A stretch of DNA of 64,000 nt from CAZFDT01 sp964518335 (GCA_964518335.1 CAZFDT010000003.1:93290-157289), one strand, 5' to 3'; positions 46,791 to 57,398 are shown, counted from the stretch's first letter. Notes: a model not told the origin generated them from the sequence alone. Made by a program: numbers and translations.

Positions 46791-48368
46791 TCAAGGCGCC
46801 GCCATCTCGCGGATGCGGTCCATCTCGGCGCCGAAGATGTATGGGCCCAGGAGGAGGACGACCCCGACGATGAGCGGCACGAAGAGGATGTTGAGGATGA
46901 GTCCGGTGCGGGCCATGTCGGGGAGTCGGATCATGCCGGTGCCGAAGACGATGGCGTTGGGGGGCGTGCCGACGGGCATCATGTAGGAGCAGTTGGCGGC
47001 CATGGCGGTGGGGATGAGGAAGAAGAGTGGGCTTTGGCCGATGCCCAGGGCGATGGCGCCGGTGATGGGAAGGAAGGTGGCGGCGGTGGCGGTGTTGCTG
47101 GTGAGTTCGGTGAGCATGAGGATGCCAAAGCAGATGACGGCGAGAGAGAGGACGACGGGCCAGGCGTCGAGTCCGGCGAAGAGCGTGCCGAGGTAAGCCG
47201 CCAGGCCGTGCGTCTCGATGGCGGCGGCCAGGCTCAGGCCCCCGCCGAAGAGGATCAGCACATCCCACGGCAGCTTCTTGGCGTGGTCCCAGTCCATGAG
47301 GAACTGGCCCTGGCGCAGGTTCACGGGGATGACGAACAGGGCCAGGGCGCCGGCGATGGCGATGGTGGTGTCCGAGAGCATGGGCAGCAGGGGCTTGCCG
47401 GCGTCGTCCTTGAGCAGGGGGTGGAAGACCCAGCACGCCGCCGTTGCAGTGAACACCAGGGCCACTGCAGCTTCGGGGTAGGACAGTCGTCCGAGGGCGG
47501 CGCGTTGGCGGCGCATGAGGTCGCGCATGCCGGCGACTTCGTCGGCGGGGAGGCGAAAGGCGACGCGGGTGAGCACGAGATAGACGATGGGCAGACCCAG
47601 CATGGTGACGGGCAGTCCCATGAGCATCCACTGTCCGAAGCCCAGGTGGAGGCGGTAGGTTTCGTTGACGTAGCCGGCGAGGATGGCGTTGGGCGGCGTG
47701 CCGATGAGCGTGGCCATGCCGCCGGTCGTCGCGCCGTAGGCGACGGCCAGGACCAGGGCGGCGGCGAAGGCGCGGGCCTGCGGCTGGTCGCGCTGCGACT
47801 CGGGCACGAGCTGCACCACCGAGATGGCGATGGGCAGCATCATCAAGGCGGTGGCGGTGTTGCTGACCCACATGCTCACGAGCGCGGCGGCGAGGAGGAA
47901 CCCGGCGATGATGCCGCGCGGGCGCGTGCCCATGCAGGCGATGAGGTTCAGCGCCACGCGGCGGTGCAGGTTCCACCGCTGCATGGCCAGGGCGATGACG
48001 AACCCGCCCAGGAAAAGGAAGATGAGGGGGTTGGCGTAGGGCGCCGCCGCGCCGCGGATGTCCGTCAAGTGCAGCGCGGGCAGCAGCACCAGCGGTAGCA
48101 GGGCGGTGGCGGGGATCGGGATCGACTCGCTGATCCACCACGTGGCCATGAGCAGGGCCACGCCCATCGTCCGCCAGCCCTCGGGCGACAGCCCCTCCGG
48201 CGCGGGGCACAGCAGCGTCATCGCCAGCGCCGCCGGGCCCAGCACCCACCCCGACCACTGTCGCAGGCCATAGGCGGCCGGCTCCGCGATCGGCTTGCGC
48301 ACCGCGTCCACCGTCCGCTGCAGCAGCGGCGCGTCCGGGCCTTCGTCGTGCCGGTGAGGCGTGGTCAT
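46791..48368 (-). CDS. DASS-family (SLC13-like) anion/sodium symporter
   Basis: This 525-residue polytopic transporter belongs to the divalent anion:sodium symporter family, which imports dicarboxylates, citrate, sulfate or phosphate with Na+. The two SNT substrate-binding motifs are present: VSMWVSNTATALMMLPIAIS in the first half and LTELTSNTATAATFLPITGA in the second. MPVGTPPNAIVFGTG is also typical. Its N-terminus is about 40 residues longer than usual. Ligand choice cannot be read from the sequence. It stands alone between the zinc-ribbon gene and a large secreted protein gene on the same strand. Confidence 0.9.
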   Translation of the reverse strand: MTTPHRHDEGPDAPLLQRTVDAVRKPIAEPAAYGLRQWSGWVLGPAALAMTLLCPAPEGLSPEGWRTMGVALLMATWWISESIPIPATALLPLVLLPALHLTDIRGAAAPYANPLIFLFLGGFVIALAMQRWNLHRRVALNLIACMGTRPRGIIAGFLLAAALVSMWVSNTATALMMLPIAISVVQLVPESQRDQPQARAFAAALVLAVAYGATTGGMATLIGTPPNAILAGYVNETYRLHLGFGQWMLMGLPVTMLGLPIVYLVLTRVAFRLPADEVAGMRDLMRRQRAALGRLSYPEAAVALVFTATAACWVFHPLLKDDAGKPLLPMLSDTTIAIAGALALFVIPVNLRQGQFLMDWDHAKKLPWDVLILFGGGLSLAAAIETHGLAAYLGTLFAGLDAWPVVLSLAVICFGILMLTELTSNTATAATFLPITGAIALGIGQSPLFFLIPTAMAANCSYMMPVGTPPNAIVFGTGMIRLPDMARTGLILNILFVPLIVGVVLLLGPYIFGAEMDRIREMAAP

Positions 48369-48448
48369 GGCGATCGATTTCCCGACGGGTGGTTATACCC
48401 GGCCGGGCAAGTGGCCGACAGTGAGGCCCGACGGGGCGAGGCGCGGGG

Positions 48449-50482
48449 TCACATGCGGTCGCGCGGCGCCGACAGTGGGATCGTCAGGCCGTTGAGGAGC
48501 ACCACCGCCTGGCTGCCGTCGGGCAAGCGGACCTGGCCGGCGTACAGACCGGCGGCCAAGACCGTGGCGTTGGAACGGCCGCGATGCAGGCGCATGCCGA
48601 TCATGATGACGCGCGGTCCGCCGCGGGCGGGCCTGATCTGCAGGTTGTCCGGGCCCAGCAGCAGCGCGGGTTCGAGCACCGGCTGGGCGACGCCGACGAC
48701 CTGCACGGGCTGGCCCACACGCAGCCGTGCGGGGTCGATGCTGCCGGACGCCTGGTGCAGCCCGTCGCTGAGCGTGCGTGGCGACATCCGGGTCAGCTCG
48801 TCGAGGGTCTGGGCGGTGAAGTCGCGCATCGAGGGCCAGCGGGAGTCGCCGATGTCGCTCACCGCCACGGCGTCGGCAACTTTTTCGAGTAGACGAACAA
48901 TCGCCTCGGTCGGGGCGAGCTTGCCGCCCTGGCAGGTGGGGCAGGTGATCTTGACGGTTTCGTACCAGTCCTTGCCTGCGCCGACGTTGCCGCGCGACTG
49001 GCGATGGATCTGCTTATCCACTTCGCCCTTGCCGTCGCAGACGCGACAGGCGACGCCGCGCTTGAGGTTGATCGTTTCGCGTTGCAGTGCCGTGACGGGC
49101 TGGGCGGCGTCGATGCGGAGCCACGCCGGCATGAGACCGGGCAGGCCGCCGCCGCGCAGGTTGCGCACTTCCGCCAGCGTCGGCGGCGTCGCCGGCTTGC
49201 TCTTAAGGAGCGTGGCGGCGGCCCCGACCCCGGCCACGTTGTGCCACTCCATGTTGCCGCCCGATTGCCACGACGCCATGCCCACCGCTTCGCCCAACGG
49301 GTTGACGATGACCGCGCCCAGATCGCTGGGGCGCATGACGCAGCGGACGCCCAGGGTCTGCGTGCCGCCGAGGGCATGCACGCCGCCGCTGGTTGCTTCG
49401 CTGAACGCCGGGTCGCGGGCGGCGGCGGCGGCGACCAGCCACAGCTTGGCGTTGGGCGCGGGCATGCGCTGGGCCAGTTTCACAGGCGTGGCCTTGACGC
49501 CGTCGGCGAGCTTGACCTGCACCAGCGCGAGGCCGGCGGCGGCGTCGATGGCCACCAGTTGCGCCGACTCGGTCGCCGGGGCGAGGTCGGGCGTGGCGGT
49601 GTGGCTCAGCCGCAGGTCCGTGGCGTCGGCGAGGGCGTCGAGCGGCACGACGGCCAGGCCGTCCTCGCTGGCGAAAAACCCGTGGGCCACCGCGGTGACG
49701 CCCGGGCGCGACGTGCGTGCCTCGATGACCACCGTGGCGGGCTGCACGCTGGCGACGAGGTCGGCGGTGAGGACCTCGGGGTAGTCGCGCACGTAGTCGA
49801 TTTGCGGCAGCGGCTCGACGGGCCGGCGCGGCGCGGCGATGTCCTGGGGTCGCGGCGGCAGCGCCACCCCGCCGGGCGTTGCAGTGGACCCGCCGGGCTC
49901 CTGCGGCTGCGGCTGACGGCTGATCTTCTGGTACGCCGGGTTCGACGGGTCGGTGGGGATGCCGAAGAACGACGCGGCGGCCTTCGGATCGATGCGGTCG
50001 GAGTCGAACTGCAGCTTCAGCTTGCTGGCGCCGACGAAGCGGAGGGTGAGCGTGTCGTCGCCGGCGATGTGCATCATGCGTGGCCAGGCGCCGTCGGCGT
50101 CGGCGACGACCTTGCTGTCCAGGCGCACCTCGGCGGGCTGGTCGCGCAGCTCCAGGACGTGGGGCACGTCGGCCTTGCCTGTGAGCCGGACCATGAGCCG
50201 GTCCGGGCCGTGCACGAGCATGAGCATCGGCGCGTCGGTCGCCAGCGCCATCTGGAGCTTGTGGCCCAGGACCTTGTCGCGTCGGATCACCACGTCGGCG
50301 GGCTGGCCGGGGTCGAGTGCGGCAAGGTTCTGCAGGTGCCCGGTTCCCGCCGGCGCCAGCCACGCCTTGTTGGCGGGGTCGTCGGCCAGGTGCGGGTGGT
50401 CGCTGGACTGCGCCCAGCCTTGGGCCAGCGCGATCAGCACGATAGCCAGCCCCATCGCCCGAATTGTGAGTTGTCGCGTCAT
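48449..50482 (-). CDS. Secreted trypsin-fold protein, probably inactive, with DnaJ-type zinc motif
   Basis: This 677-residue protein has a signal peptide (MGLAIVLIALAQGWAQ) and an N-terminal beta-rich region. A central trypsin-like fold follows (about residues 235-425), recognised from VQPATVVIEARTS, HGFFASEDGLAVVPLDALAD and LGAVIVNPLGEAVGMAS. The catalytic His expected after the first strand pair is replaced (VVPLDAL) and the GxSGG Ser motif reads PSDLGA, so it is probably catalytically dead. Next comes a DnaJ-like zinc centre with CRVCDGKGEV and CPTCQGGK, only two of the usual four motifs. A C-terminal beta region ends the protein. Function is unknown; binding rather than cleavage is likely. 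Confidence 0.7.
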   Translation of the reverse strand: MTRQLTIRAMGLAIVLIALAQGWAQSSDHPHLADDPANKAWLAPAGTGHLQNLAALDPGQPADVVIRRDKVLGHKLQMALATDAPMLMLVHGPDRLMVRLTGKADVPHVLELRDQPAEVRLDSKVVADADGAWPRMMHIAGDDTLTLRFVGASKLKLQFDSDRIDPKAAASFFGIPTDPSNPAYQKISRQPQPQEPGGSTATPGGVALPPRPQDIAAPRRPVEPLPQIDYVRDYPEVLTADLVASVQPATVVIEARTSRPGVTAVAHGFFASEDGLAVVPLDALADATDLRLSHTATPDLAPATESAQLVAIDAAAGLALVQVKLADGVKATPVKLAQRMPAPNAKLWLVAAAAARDPAFSEATSGGVHALGGTQTLGVRCVMRPSDLGAVIVNPLGEAVGMASWQSGGNMEWHNVAGVGAAATLLKSKPATPPTLAEVRNLRGGGLPGLMPAWLRIDAAQPVTALQRETINLKRGVACRVCDGKGEVDKQIHRQSRGNVGAGKDWYETVKITCPTCQGGKLAPTEAIVRLLEKVADAVAVSDIGDSRWPSMRDFTAQTLDELTRMSPRTLSDGLHQASGSIDPARLRVGQPVQVVGVAQPVLEPALLLGPDNLQIRPARGGPRVIMIGMRLHRGRSNATVLAAGLYAGQVRLPDGSQAVVLLNGLTIPLSAPRDRM

Positions 50483-50631
50483 GGTCGTGGTCCCCGGGAA
50501 CGCTCCCTGTGGCCCCCCTGCGTCAGGGCGCCCATTGCAGGCCCAAGCATCTTAGCAGCGCGGTACTCGCCCCGCCACGCTTTTTTGCATCTCGGCCGCG
50601 CCGTCGGGCGCTGGTGTACCATGTCCGCCCT

Positions 50632-52434
50632 ATGCCCACGCTCTGGACCCAGACGCTCATCCGCACGCTCCGCGAAGCCCCCGGCGACGCCGAAGTGCCG
50701 TCGCATCAACTCATGCTCCGTGCCGGGCTGATCCGCAAGGTCGGCAGCGGCATGTACAGCTACCTGCCCCTGGGTTGGCGCAGCCTGCACAAGGCGATGA
50801 CAATCGTGCGCGAGGAGATGGCCAAAGCCGGCGCCGAGGAGGTGTTCCTGCCCGCTGTCATCCCGCTCGAACTGTTCAAACAGACCGGCCGCGACGTGGC
50901 CTATGGCGACAACCTGTTTCGCTTGAAAGACCGCCACGGCCGCGAACAGGCGCTCGGGCCCACCCACGAAGAGGTCATCACCGAACTCGTCGGCTCCACC
51001 ATCAGCTCCCACAAAGACCTGCCCAAGACCCTCTACCAGATTCAGACCAAGTTCCGCGACGAGTTCCGCCCCCGCTTCGGCGTCCTGCGCAGCCGCGAGT
51101 TCCAGATGAAGGACGCCTACAGCTTCCACGTTGCACTGGACGGCCCCCCCGGAAGTGGCAGCTTGAGCGAGACCTACCAGAAGCAGTTCGACGCCTACTG
51201 CCGCATCTTCCAGCGTTGCGGCCTGCCCTACGAAACCGTCGAGGCGGAAAGCGGCCCCATCGGCGGCAGCGCCAGCCACGAGTTCATGGTTCCCAGCCCC
51301 ACCGGCGAGGACACGATCCTCAAAAGCGATAAGGGCAACTACGCCGCCAATGTCGAGAAATGCGAGATCGGCGAGCGCCCCTATCCTCCGTTTAGCCGCG
51401 ACGCGCAGCGGAGCGCTCCCACCGGCGACCTCGAAAAAATCCACACCCCCAACACCCCCGGCATCGCCGACGTCGTCGCCTTCTTCAAAAAGGAACTGGG
51501 CACCAAGCTCAAACCCGGCAACATGCTCAAGACGCTGGTGTACCAAGCTGAGGATCGCTGGGTGCTGGCGGTGGTGCGCGGCGATCACGACGTGAACGAA
51601 GGCAAGCTCAAGGCCGCTTGCGGCTTGGCGCCGACGCTGGCCGACACCGCCGCCGCCAAGGCCGTGGGTTTCGCCATCGGGTTCGTCGGCCCGCACGTGG
51701 CGGCCCAGCGCGATTGCCTGCTCGTCGTGGATCCCGATGCTGCAGTGGACCAGTTCTGGGTGACGGGCGCCAATGAGGTCGATCACCACGTCAAGCACTT
51801 CCACTGGAAGCGCGACGTGCTGGACAAGATCGATGCCTCGCGCATCATCGTCGCCGACATCCGCAACGCCGTTGATGGCGATCCGTCGCCGAAGAACGAC
51901 GGCGGCGTCCTGCGCACGACCAAAGGCATCGAGATCGGGCACGTGTTCAAGCTCGGCGACAAGTACACCCGGGCGATGAACGTCACCGTCCTCGATGAAA
52001 ACAACCAGCGGATCCACCCGATCATGGGCTGCTACGGCATCGGCGTGAACCGCATCCTCGCCGCGGCCATTGAAAGAGAAGGCGGCAGCGACAAGGACGG
52101 CATCCGCTGGCCCGCGGCGATCGCGCCGTATGCCGTGTGCATCACCACGATCAAGTACGAGGGCCGCTTCCAGGAAGCCGCTTGCGGCTTAGCACGCCTG
52201 CTCGAGGCGCGCGGCGTGGACGTGATCATCGACGACCGCGACGAGCGGCCGGGCGTGAAGTTCAAGGACGCCGACCTCATCGGCTTCCCCATCCGCGTCA
52301 CCATTGGCGAAAAAGCCCTCGCCGAGGACAAGGTCGAGGTGAAGGCCCGCGACGGGTCGCTGGGCGACAGGGGCCAGCTTGTGCCGCTCGCCGACGCGGC
52401 CGTGTTCGTCGCCGACGCCCTGGCGCGCATGTGA
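50632..52434 (+). CDS. proS: Prolyl-tRNA synthetase
   Basis: This class II synthetase charges tRNA-Pro. It has 600 residues, as usual for the bacterial form with an editing (INS) domain. Motif 1 includes GLIRKVGSGMYSYLPLGWRS. Motif 2 is near residue 140 (TKFRDEFRPRFGVLRSREF). The INS domain lies at about residues 225-400, and motif 3 near 465 (GCYGIGVNRILAAAIE). The anticodon-binding domain contains DVIIDDRDERPGVKFKDADL. The frame is open 41 codons upstream, but ATG 50632 matches the family start. A long double hairpin follows the stop. Confidence 0.97.
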   Translation: MPTLWTQTLIRTLREAPGDAEVPSHQLMLRAGLIRKVGSGMYSYLPLGWRSLHKAMTIVREEMAKAGAEEVFLPAVIPLELFKQTGRDVAYGDNLFRLKDRHGREQALGPTHEEVITELVGSTISSHKDLPKTLYQIQTKFRDEFRPRFGVLRSREFQMKDAYSFHVALDGPPGSGSLSETYQKQFDAYCRIFQRCGLPYETVEAESGPIGGSASHEFMVPSPTGEDTILKSDKGNYAANVEKCEIGERPYPPFSRDAQRSAPTGDLEKIHTPNTPGIADVVAFFKKELGTKLKPGNMLKTLVYQAEDRWVLAVVRGDHDVNEGKLKAACGLAPTLADTAAAKAVGFAIGFVGPHVAAQRDCLLVVDPDAAVDQFWVTGANEVDHHVKHFHWKRDVLDKIDASRIIVADIRNAVDGDPSPKNDGGVLRTTKGIEIGHVFKLGDKYTRAMNVTVLDENNQRIHPIMGCYGIGVNRILAAAIEREGGSDKDGIRWPAAIAPYAVCITTIKYEGRFQEAACGLARLLEARGVDVIIDDRDERPGVKFKDADLIGFPIRVTIGEKALAEDKVEVKARDGSLGDRGQLVPLADAAVFVADALARM

Positions 52435-52439
52435 TTCGC

Positions 52440-52514
52440 AGCCCCGTCATGCCAATGCGGGGCTTCTTGCATCCGCGTTGCACAAAAAAAGCCCCGCATT
52501 GGCATGACGGGGCT
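52440..52514 (+). repeat. Double-hairpin inverted repeat after proS
   Basis: Two perfectly complementary 26-base arms (52440-52465 and 52489-52514) flank a 23-base spacer. Each arm also folds alone (GCCCCG...CGGGGC around an 11-base loop), and the left one is followed by TTCTT. It therefore looks like a terminator for proS built from a paired hairpin, similar to REP/BIME-type elements. A smaller element of the same layout is at 62674-62736. Confidence 0.85.
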
Positions 52515-52526
52515 ACGGTGTAGCGA

Positions 52527-53168
<642 letters not shown>

Positions 53169-53178
53169 GCCCCGCCGG

Positions 53179-55245
53179 TCATGGCCCATCGGCGGAGGCG
53201 ATCGGCTCGAAGATCACCAGACGACCCAGGACGTGCGCGGCCTCGTAGGTGCGCCCCAGGACGGTGAGGCGCGGATAGCGGTCGGCCACAGCGCGCGAGC
53301 CGCGACGCTGCGGCGGCATGTGCCACGCCGCGATCGCATCGGGCCGCCGACCGGTGGGGAAGAAGCAGCGCAGCCGGTGCGTGGGCCACTGCAGCGCCTC
53401 CACGTGCATTACGTAAGGCGGGTCGATGCCCAGGTGCGCGTACGTCGCCCACAACGGATACTCCGGGCTGCTCCAGTTGGCGATGACGCCCAGCGTGTTG
53501 ATGGGCCGGTCGCGCGTCATCTGGGCGAGCTGGCGGTACGGCTCCCGCATGTTGCTGAAGTGGAGGAAATAGCCCGCAAACCGTTCCTCGACCCAGAGGT
53601 TCCTCGGCCCCAGCAGCGGGCGCATCTCCGAGCGCAGCGCGTAAGGCGTGGCGGCGAGGATGAGGACCCAGGCCGTCGCGGCCAGAGTGCGCGGCCCCAG
53701 CCAGTGCCCGATCAATGCCGCCGACCAGATCGACGCCAGCACCAGCCAGGGCAACTGCAGCCGCATGATCCACAGTTGCCACTTCACCTGCACGCTGAAC
53801 AGCACGTAACCCGCCAGCAAAGCCACGCCCAGCCCGACCAGGGCGCGATGGCGGCCCACACGCCAGCCCAGCACCAGGCCGACGAGCGCCGTGGCCAGCA
53901 GGATCATGTGCAGCGGGTTGCCCGAGCGGTCTTCGTTGGGCGCAAAGCGATTCCACAGTTCGCACAGATGCTTCCAGCCGTCTTCGTAGCCCCTCGCCGC
54001 GCGCCACGCCAGCGCCATCAGCCCGGCGCCATCAGGATCGGCGGGCTTGGGAACCGTCGGCAGCACCTTGAACGTGTGGCTGTCGAGCGTGACGCGCAGG
54101 TCGCCGTCCTTCACGCCGATTTGCGCCTGCCAGTCGATCACGCGCCGCGCGATCGCGTCGTTCCACGGCTTGTGCGTCGTGCCCAGGTTGCACGCCACGC
54201 CCCGCAGCAGATTCGCCAGCATCAGGTTGGGCGCATGCGCCTGGTTGAGCAGCATCGAACGCTGAATCGCGGGCGTGACCGGCTCGCCAAACGCCTGGAC
54301 GTTCCGCCACGCATGGGGCAGGTTCATTAGCAGCGGCGCCAGCGCCAGCACCGGCACGACGCGCCAGGCGTGCCAGTTCCGCCGCGTCAGTTCCAGCACC
54401 AGCCACATCGCCGCCAGCGGCGCGCCGATGGGAAAGGCCGTGCCCTTGCTCAACGTCGCCAGCCCCAGCGCCGTCGCCGCGCCCAGCACGTGCAGCGCAT
54501 CGGGGGCGTCGTCCCGCCAGCGGCGCAGCACGCAGTAGGTCATCACCACCAGCCAGCCCGCGGCGGTCAGATCGGTCTGGGCACTGGCGCCCTGCAGCAG
54601 CGCCATGGGCAGGCTGGCGATCACTGCAGCGGTCGCCACCTGCGTCCGCCGTCCGCCGCCCAGCGCCGCGGCTATCCCCGACGCGCCCACCACGCAGATC
54701 ACATAGCTGGTCCACTGCACCATGTTCGCCAGCCGGTCCGACCCGAACAGCGCCATCGCGTGCAACTGCGCCAGTGCCGGCCAGGGGCTCATGAAGATGT
54801 GCCGCTCATCCAGCGCCGAGTAGGGCGACAGGCTGCCCTGCTGCAGCCAGTGCATGACCCGGGGCAGGTGGTAGGTCATCGTGTCATAGGTGTTGGGCGG
54901 GGCGACGATCGCCGTCAGCCCCACCGCCGCCACGAGCAGAAGGAGATACGCCAGCAGGAGCCAGGGCATGCGTTCGGCGCGGGGCCAGGTGGGTCGCGGC
55001 GCAGCCGCCACGCCTCGCCGCGGTCGCCGCCACACCAGCATCGTCAGCCCCGCGACCAGCACGATCCACATCGCTCCCAGCGTCGTGCCGTCGAGTCGGC
55101 CCATCGCACTGGCCAGCTCGGACAACACCAGGATCGCCAACCCCCACGCCACCGCTCCCAGCAGCATCGCATCGCGCCACGAACGGCCCGATCGCCTCAG
55201 CCACATCGCCACCAGCAGCCAGAATACCCAGGGCAACACAAACAT
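53179..55245 (-). CDS. GT-C-like polytopic membrane protein (glycosyltransferase family 39-like)
   Basis: This 688-residue protein has about 12 hydrophobic spans and a C-terminal soluble domain. It resembles GT-C glycosyltransferases of the ArnT/PMT kind that use lipid-linked sugars. The loop after the early spans reads NTYDTMTYHLPRVMHWLQQG, with the acidic residue and HxPR-type pattern typical of the first periplasmic loop. LDERHIFMSPWPALAQ follows. The C-terminal part includes FFPTGRRPDAIAAWHMP. Donor and acceptor are unknown. It stands between aat and the zinc-ribbon pair. Confidence 0.7.
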   Translation of the reverse strand: MFVLPWVFWLLVAMWLRRSGRSWRDAMLLGAVAWGLAILVLSELASAMGRLDGTTLGAMWIVLVAGLTMLVWRRPRRGVAAAPRPTWPRAERMPWLLLAYLLLLVAAVGLTAIVAPPNTYDTMTYHLPRVMHWLQQGSLSPYSALDERHIFMSPWPALAQLHAMALFGSDRLANMVQWTSYVICVVGASGIAAALGGGRRTQVATAAVIASLPMALLQGASAQTDLTAAGWLVVMTYCVLRRWRDDAPDALHVLGAATALGLATLSKGTAFPIGAPLAAMWLVLELTRRNWHAWRVVPVLALAPLLMNLPHAWRNVQAFGEPVTPAIQRSMLLNQAHAPNLMLANLLRGVACNLGTTHKPWNDAIARRVIDWQAQIGVKDGDLRVTLDSHTFKVLPTVPKPADPDGAGLMALAWRAARGYEDGWKHLCELWNRFAPNEDRSGNPLHMILLATALVGLVLGWRVGRHRALVGLGVALLAGYVLFSVQVKWQLWIMRLQLPWLVLASIWSAALIGHWLGPRTLAATAWVLILAATPYALRSEMRPLLGPRNLWVEERFAGYFLHFSNMREPYRQLAQMTRDRPINTLGVIANWSSPEYPLWATYAHLGIDPPYVMHVEALQWPTHRLRCFFPTGRRPDAIAAWHMPPQRRGSRAVADRYPRLTVLGRTYEAAHVLGRLVIFEPIASADGP

Positions 55246-55319
55246 CCCGACGCCGCGACCTCACAAGAGGGATCGGATCGGCAAGCAGTGTACCGCGTGA
55301 GGGATCGCCGACCTTCTGC

Positions 55320-56063
55320 TCACCACCGCGCCGCGCGGATCAGGCGGGTGAGCGTCACCACCCACAGCACGAGCGAGGCGACCGTGACGAACACCGTGGC
55401 CAATCCCATGCTCAGCGGCCAGACATCGACGTTCACCGCCACATGGTGCGGCAGTGAGATCGATACCCCGCCCGCTGCGAAAAATGTCGTCCACGCCGCC
55501 GCCACCGACCATGACGCCCGCTTGCACCACGGCGACGGGATTGTCGCGGCCATGTTCGCCATGTGCCATGCCGTGAGCGTGACACTTAACCAGAACAGCG
55601 TGAGAAAGGCCACACCCATGAAGATGTTGGCCGAGCCGCGTTTCCATTCGCTCACAAACGTGGCGCCAAACGCCAGCAGCGTGAGCATCGCGACCGCCGC
55701 CGCCAGCCGGCGCACGCGCGGCGCCTTGCGGCCCAGCACTGCGTCCACGTCGCTGAAGAGCGCCAGCAACGACACTCCCACAGGCCCGGCGAGCACGATC
55801 ACCAGCCACGCCGGTGGACACCACACCATCAGAAGCGCCAGCCATTGCACCAGCAGCAGCGCTGCGCCCCACCACAGTCGCCACAGGGTTTCCTTGGGCA
55901 GGTCACCCAACCACCGCCGATCCATCGACGCCTGCACGTCGTGGCCGCATTCGGGACAGGTCTCGGCGGGTCGTCGGCCGCGCAGCAGGTAGCCGCAGGC
56001 GATGCACGGCAGCTCATCGATGAGCCGGCCGTCGGCGTCGAGCGTGTGGCGGATCGGGAGCAT
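55320..56063 (-). CDS. Zinc-ribbon membrane protein
   Basis: This protein of about 247 residues starts at the ATG complementary to 56061-56063, sharing one base with the stop of the upstream gene. The open frame reaching back to 57278 is a shadow of that gene. The N-terminus carries the zinc ribbon PCIACGYLLRGRRPAETCPE-CG, followed by about six hydrophobic segments (for example LLLVQWLALLMVWCPPAWLV). Coupled translation with the upstream paralogue suggests a joint function, which is unknown. Confidence 0.72.
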   Translation of the reverse strand: MLPIRHTLDADGRLIDELPCIACGYLLRGRRPAETCPECGHDVQASMDRRWLGDLPKETLWRLWWGAALLLVQWLALLMVWCPPAWLVIVLAGPVGVSLLALFSDVDAVLGRKAPRVRRLAAAVAMLTLLAFGATFVSEWKRGSANIFMGVAFLTLFWLSVTLTAWHMANMAATIPSPWCKRASWSVAAAWTTFFAAGGVSISLPHHVAVNVDVWPLSMGLATVFVTVASLVLWVVTLTRLIRAARW

Positions 56064-57355
56064 CACGCGGCCAGGGTCGCCTCGGCCAGGCTGCGGCAGC
56101 GCGCCAGGCGGCCCCGCCACAGGAACACCAGCACCAGGGCCCAGATCATGAACACCAGCGCCCCCAGCCCGCCCAGCGCGTTGAAGCCCTGGGCGACAAG
56201 CCACGCCCCAGTCATGCCCAAGTGCGAGGCGTGTACGCTGCTCGTCGTGGCGTGCGACACCGAGCTCGACGTGACTTGCCCGCTCGACGACACCTGCGCG
56301 CTGGTGACGGCCCCGTTCGGAGCGGTCACGGTAATGAGGCGCGAACCATCCGCTGCAGTGACCTGGTGGAAGAGGGTCTGATCGGGCTGGATGAATGTCT
56401 CGTCGAGGCGACCGTCGGGGTGGCGGACCTCGGTGAGAGTCGTGCCGTCGTCGAGCTGGAAGAAGGTGGTGACGCCGCCGTCGGCATTGGCCTGCGTGCT
56501 GATCTGCGTGCGTTGCCCGGCCGGAGGCGTCGGCGCCGCGGGCATGGGCGGGAACGATGTTGCAGTGGACGCCGGCGGCGCCGGCGTCGGCGCCACCATC
56601 GGATTGGCGGCAAAGACCGATGTGTTGCTCAACACCAGCCCCGCGTTCATGACGCTGCCGATCAGGCCCACCGACATGGCGATGCCGATGCCCCACGCCA
56701 CGACGCGGTTCTGTTTGGCCAGCGAGCGATCCGGCAACCGCAGCGCCAGCCAGACCATGTACGCCGCGATGCTCACGTAGGTCACCGCCGTCGCCGCTTC
56801 GTTGGCAATGCTCAGCGGCAGCAACCACTCCATGCTCACCATGCTCTGGGCGGCCAGCATCATCGTCATCACCGCCAGTCCGGTCACCACGCCTACGCGG
56901 CACAAACCGCGCCATCGCTCGGCGGCCGGCCCCATCGACGTGCCCGGCTTGGGCGTCGTCGTCAGCCACAGGCCCACCGCCATGCACCCCTGCGGCACCA
57001 GCCCCAGACCGGCCATCAGCACAAACAACATCTGCGTCGGCATCGCCCCGCCCCCGCTCGCCATCGCCACCAGCACCGCGCCCGCCACCATTCCCACGAG
57101 CACCAGCACCACCGACAGCAGCACCGACAACAGGACCAGATTCACCCCGCGTTGCAGTCGCCCCAACCATGCGATCGGCATGAACTGCAGCAGATCCTCC
57201 CGAGCCGACTGCACCACCTCCAGCCCGCACTCCGGGCACGCCTCGTCCATCCGCCGCCCGCGCAGCAGATACCCGCACGACAGACAGGCGATCTCCTGCG
57301 TCAGCCGACCATCCTCATCGACCTGCAACGGCGCGGTGAGCGGGTTCATATCCAT
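56063..57355 (-). CDS. Zinc-ribbon membrane protein with soluble insert
   Basis: This 430-residue protein starts with a zinc ribbon (CLSCGYLLRGRRMDEACPEC near residues 24-43), followed by several membrane spans. After about residue 255 comes a Pro/Ala-rich linker and a soluble beta-like part with LDDGTTLTEVRHPDGRLDET and ADGSRLITVTAPNGAVTS. One last membrane span (LGALVFMIWALVLVFLW) follows. No family is recognised. The stop overlaps the start of the next zinc-ribbon gene by one base. The tRNA-Lys gene lies upstream, 43 bases away. Confidence 0.72.
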   Translation of the reverse strand: MDMNPLTAPLQVDEDGRLTQEIACLSCGYLLRGRRMDEACPECGLEVVQSAREDLLQFMPIAWLGRLQRGVNLVLLSVLLSVVLVLVGMVAGAVLVAMASGGGAMPTQMLFVLMAGLGLVPQGCMAVGLWLTTTPKPGTSMGPAAERWRGLCRVGVVTGLAVMTMMLAAQSMVSMEWLLPLSIANEAATAVTYVSIAAYMVWLALRLPDRSLAKQNRVVAWGIGIAMSVGLIGSVMNAGLVLSNTSVFAANPMVAPTPAPPASTATSFPPMPAAPTPPAGQRTQISTQANADGGVTTFFQLDDGTTLTEVRHPDGRLDETFIQPDQTLFHQVTAADGSRLITVTAPNGAVTSAQVSSSGQVTSSSVSHATTSSVHASHLGMTGAWLVAQGFNALGGLGALVFMIWALVLVFLWRGRLARCRSLAEATLAA

Positions 57356-57398
57356 GCCAGGACCCCTGAAACACGAGGCGACACGATCAGACGGGCAA

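Noticed and set aside
54370..55992. 540-codon frame on the + strand over the glycosyltransferase-like gene
   Set aside because: Arg/Gln/His-rich antisense shadow; the - strand protein has clear membrane spans.
56064..57278. Upstream extension of the zinc-ribbon frame ending at 55320
   Set aside because: It is the shifted shadow of the 56063-57355 gene; the ATG at 56063 directly precedes the zinc ribbon.
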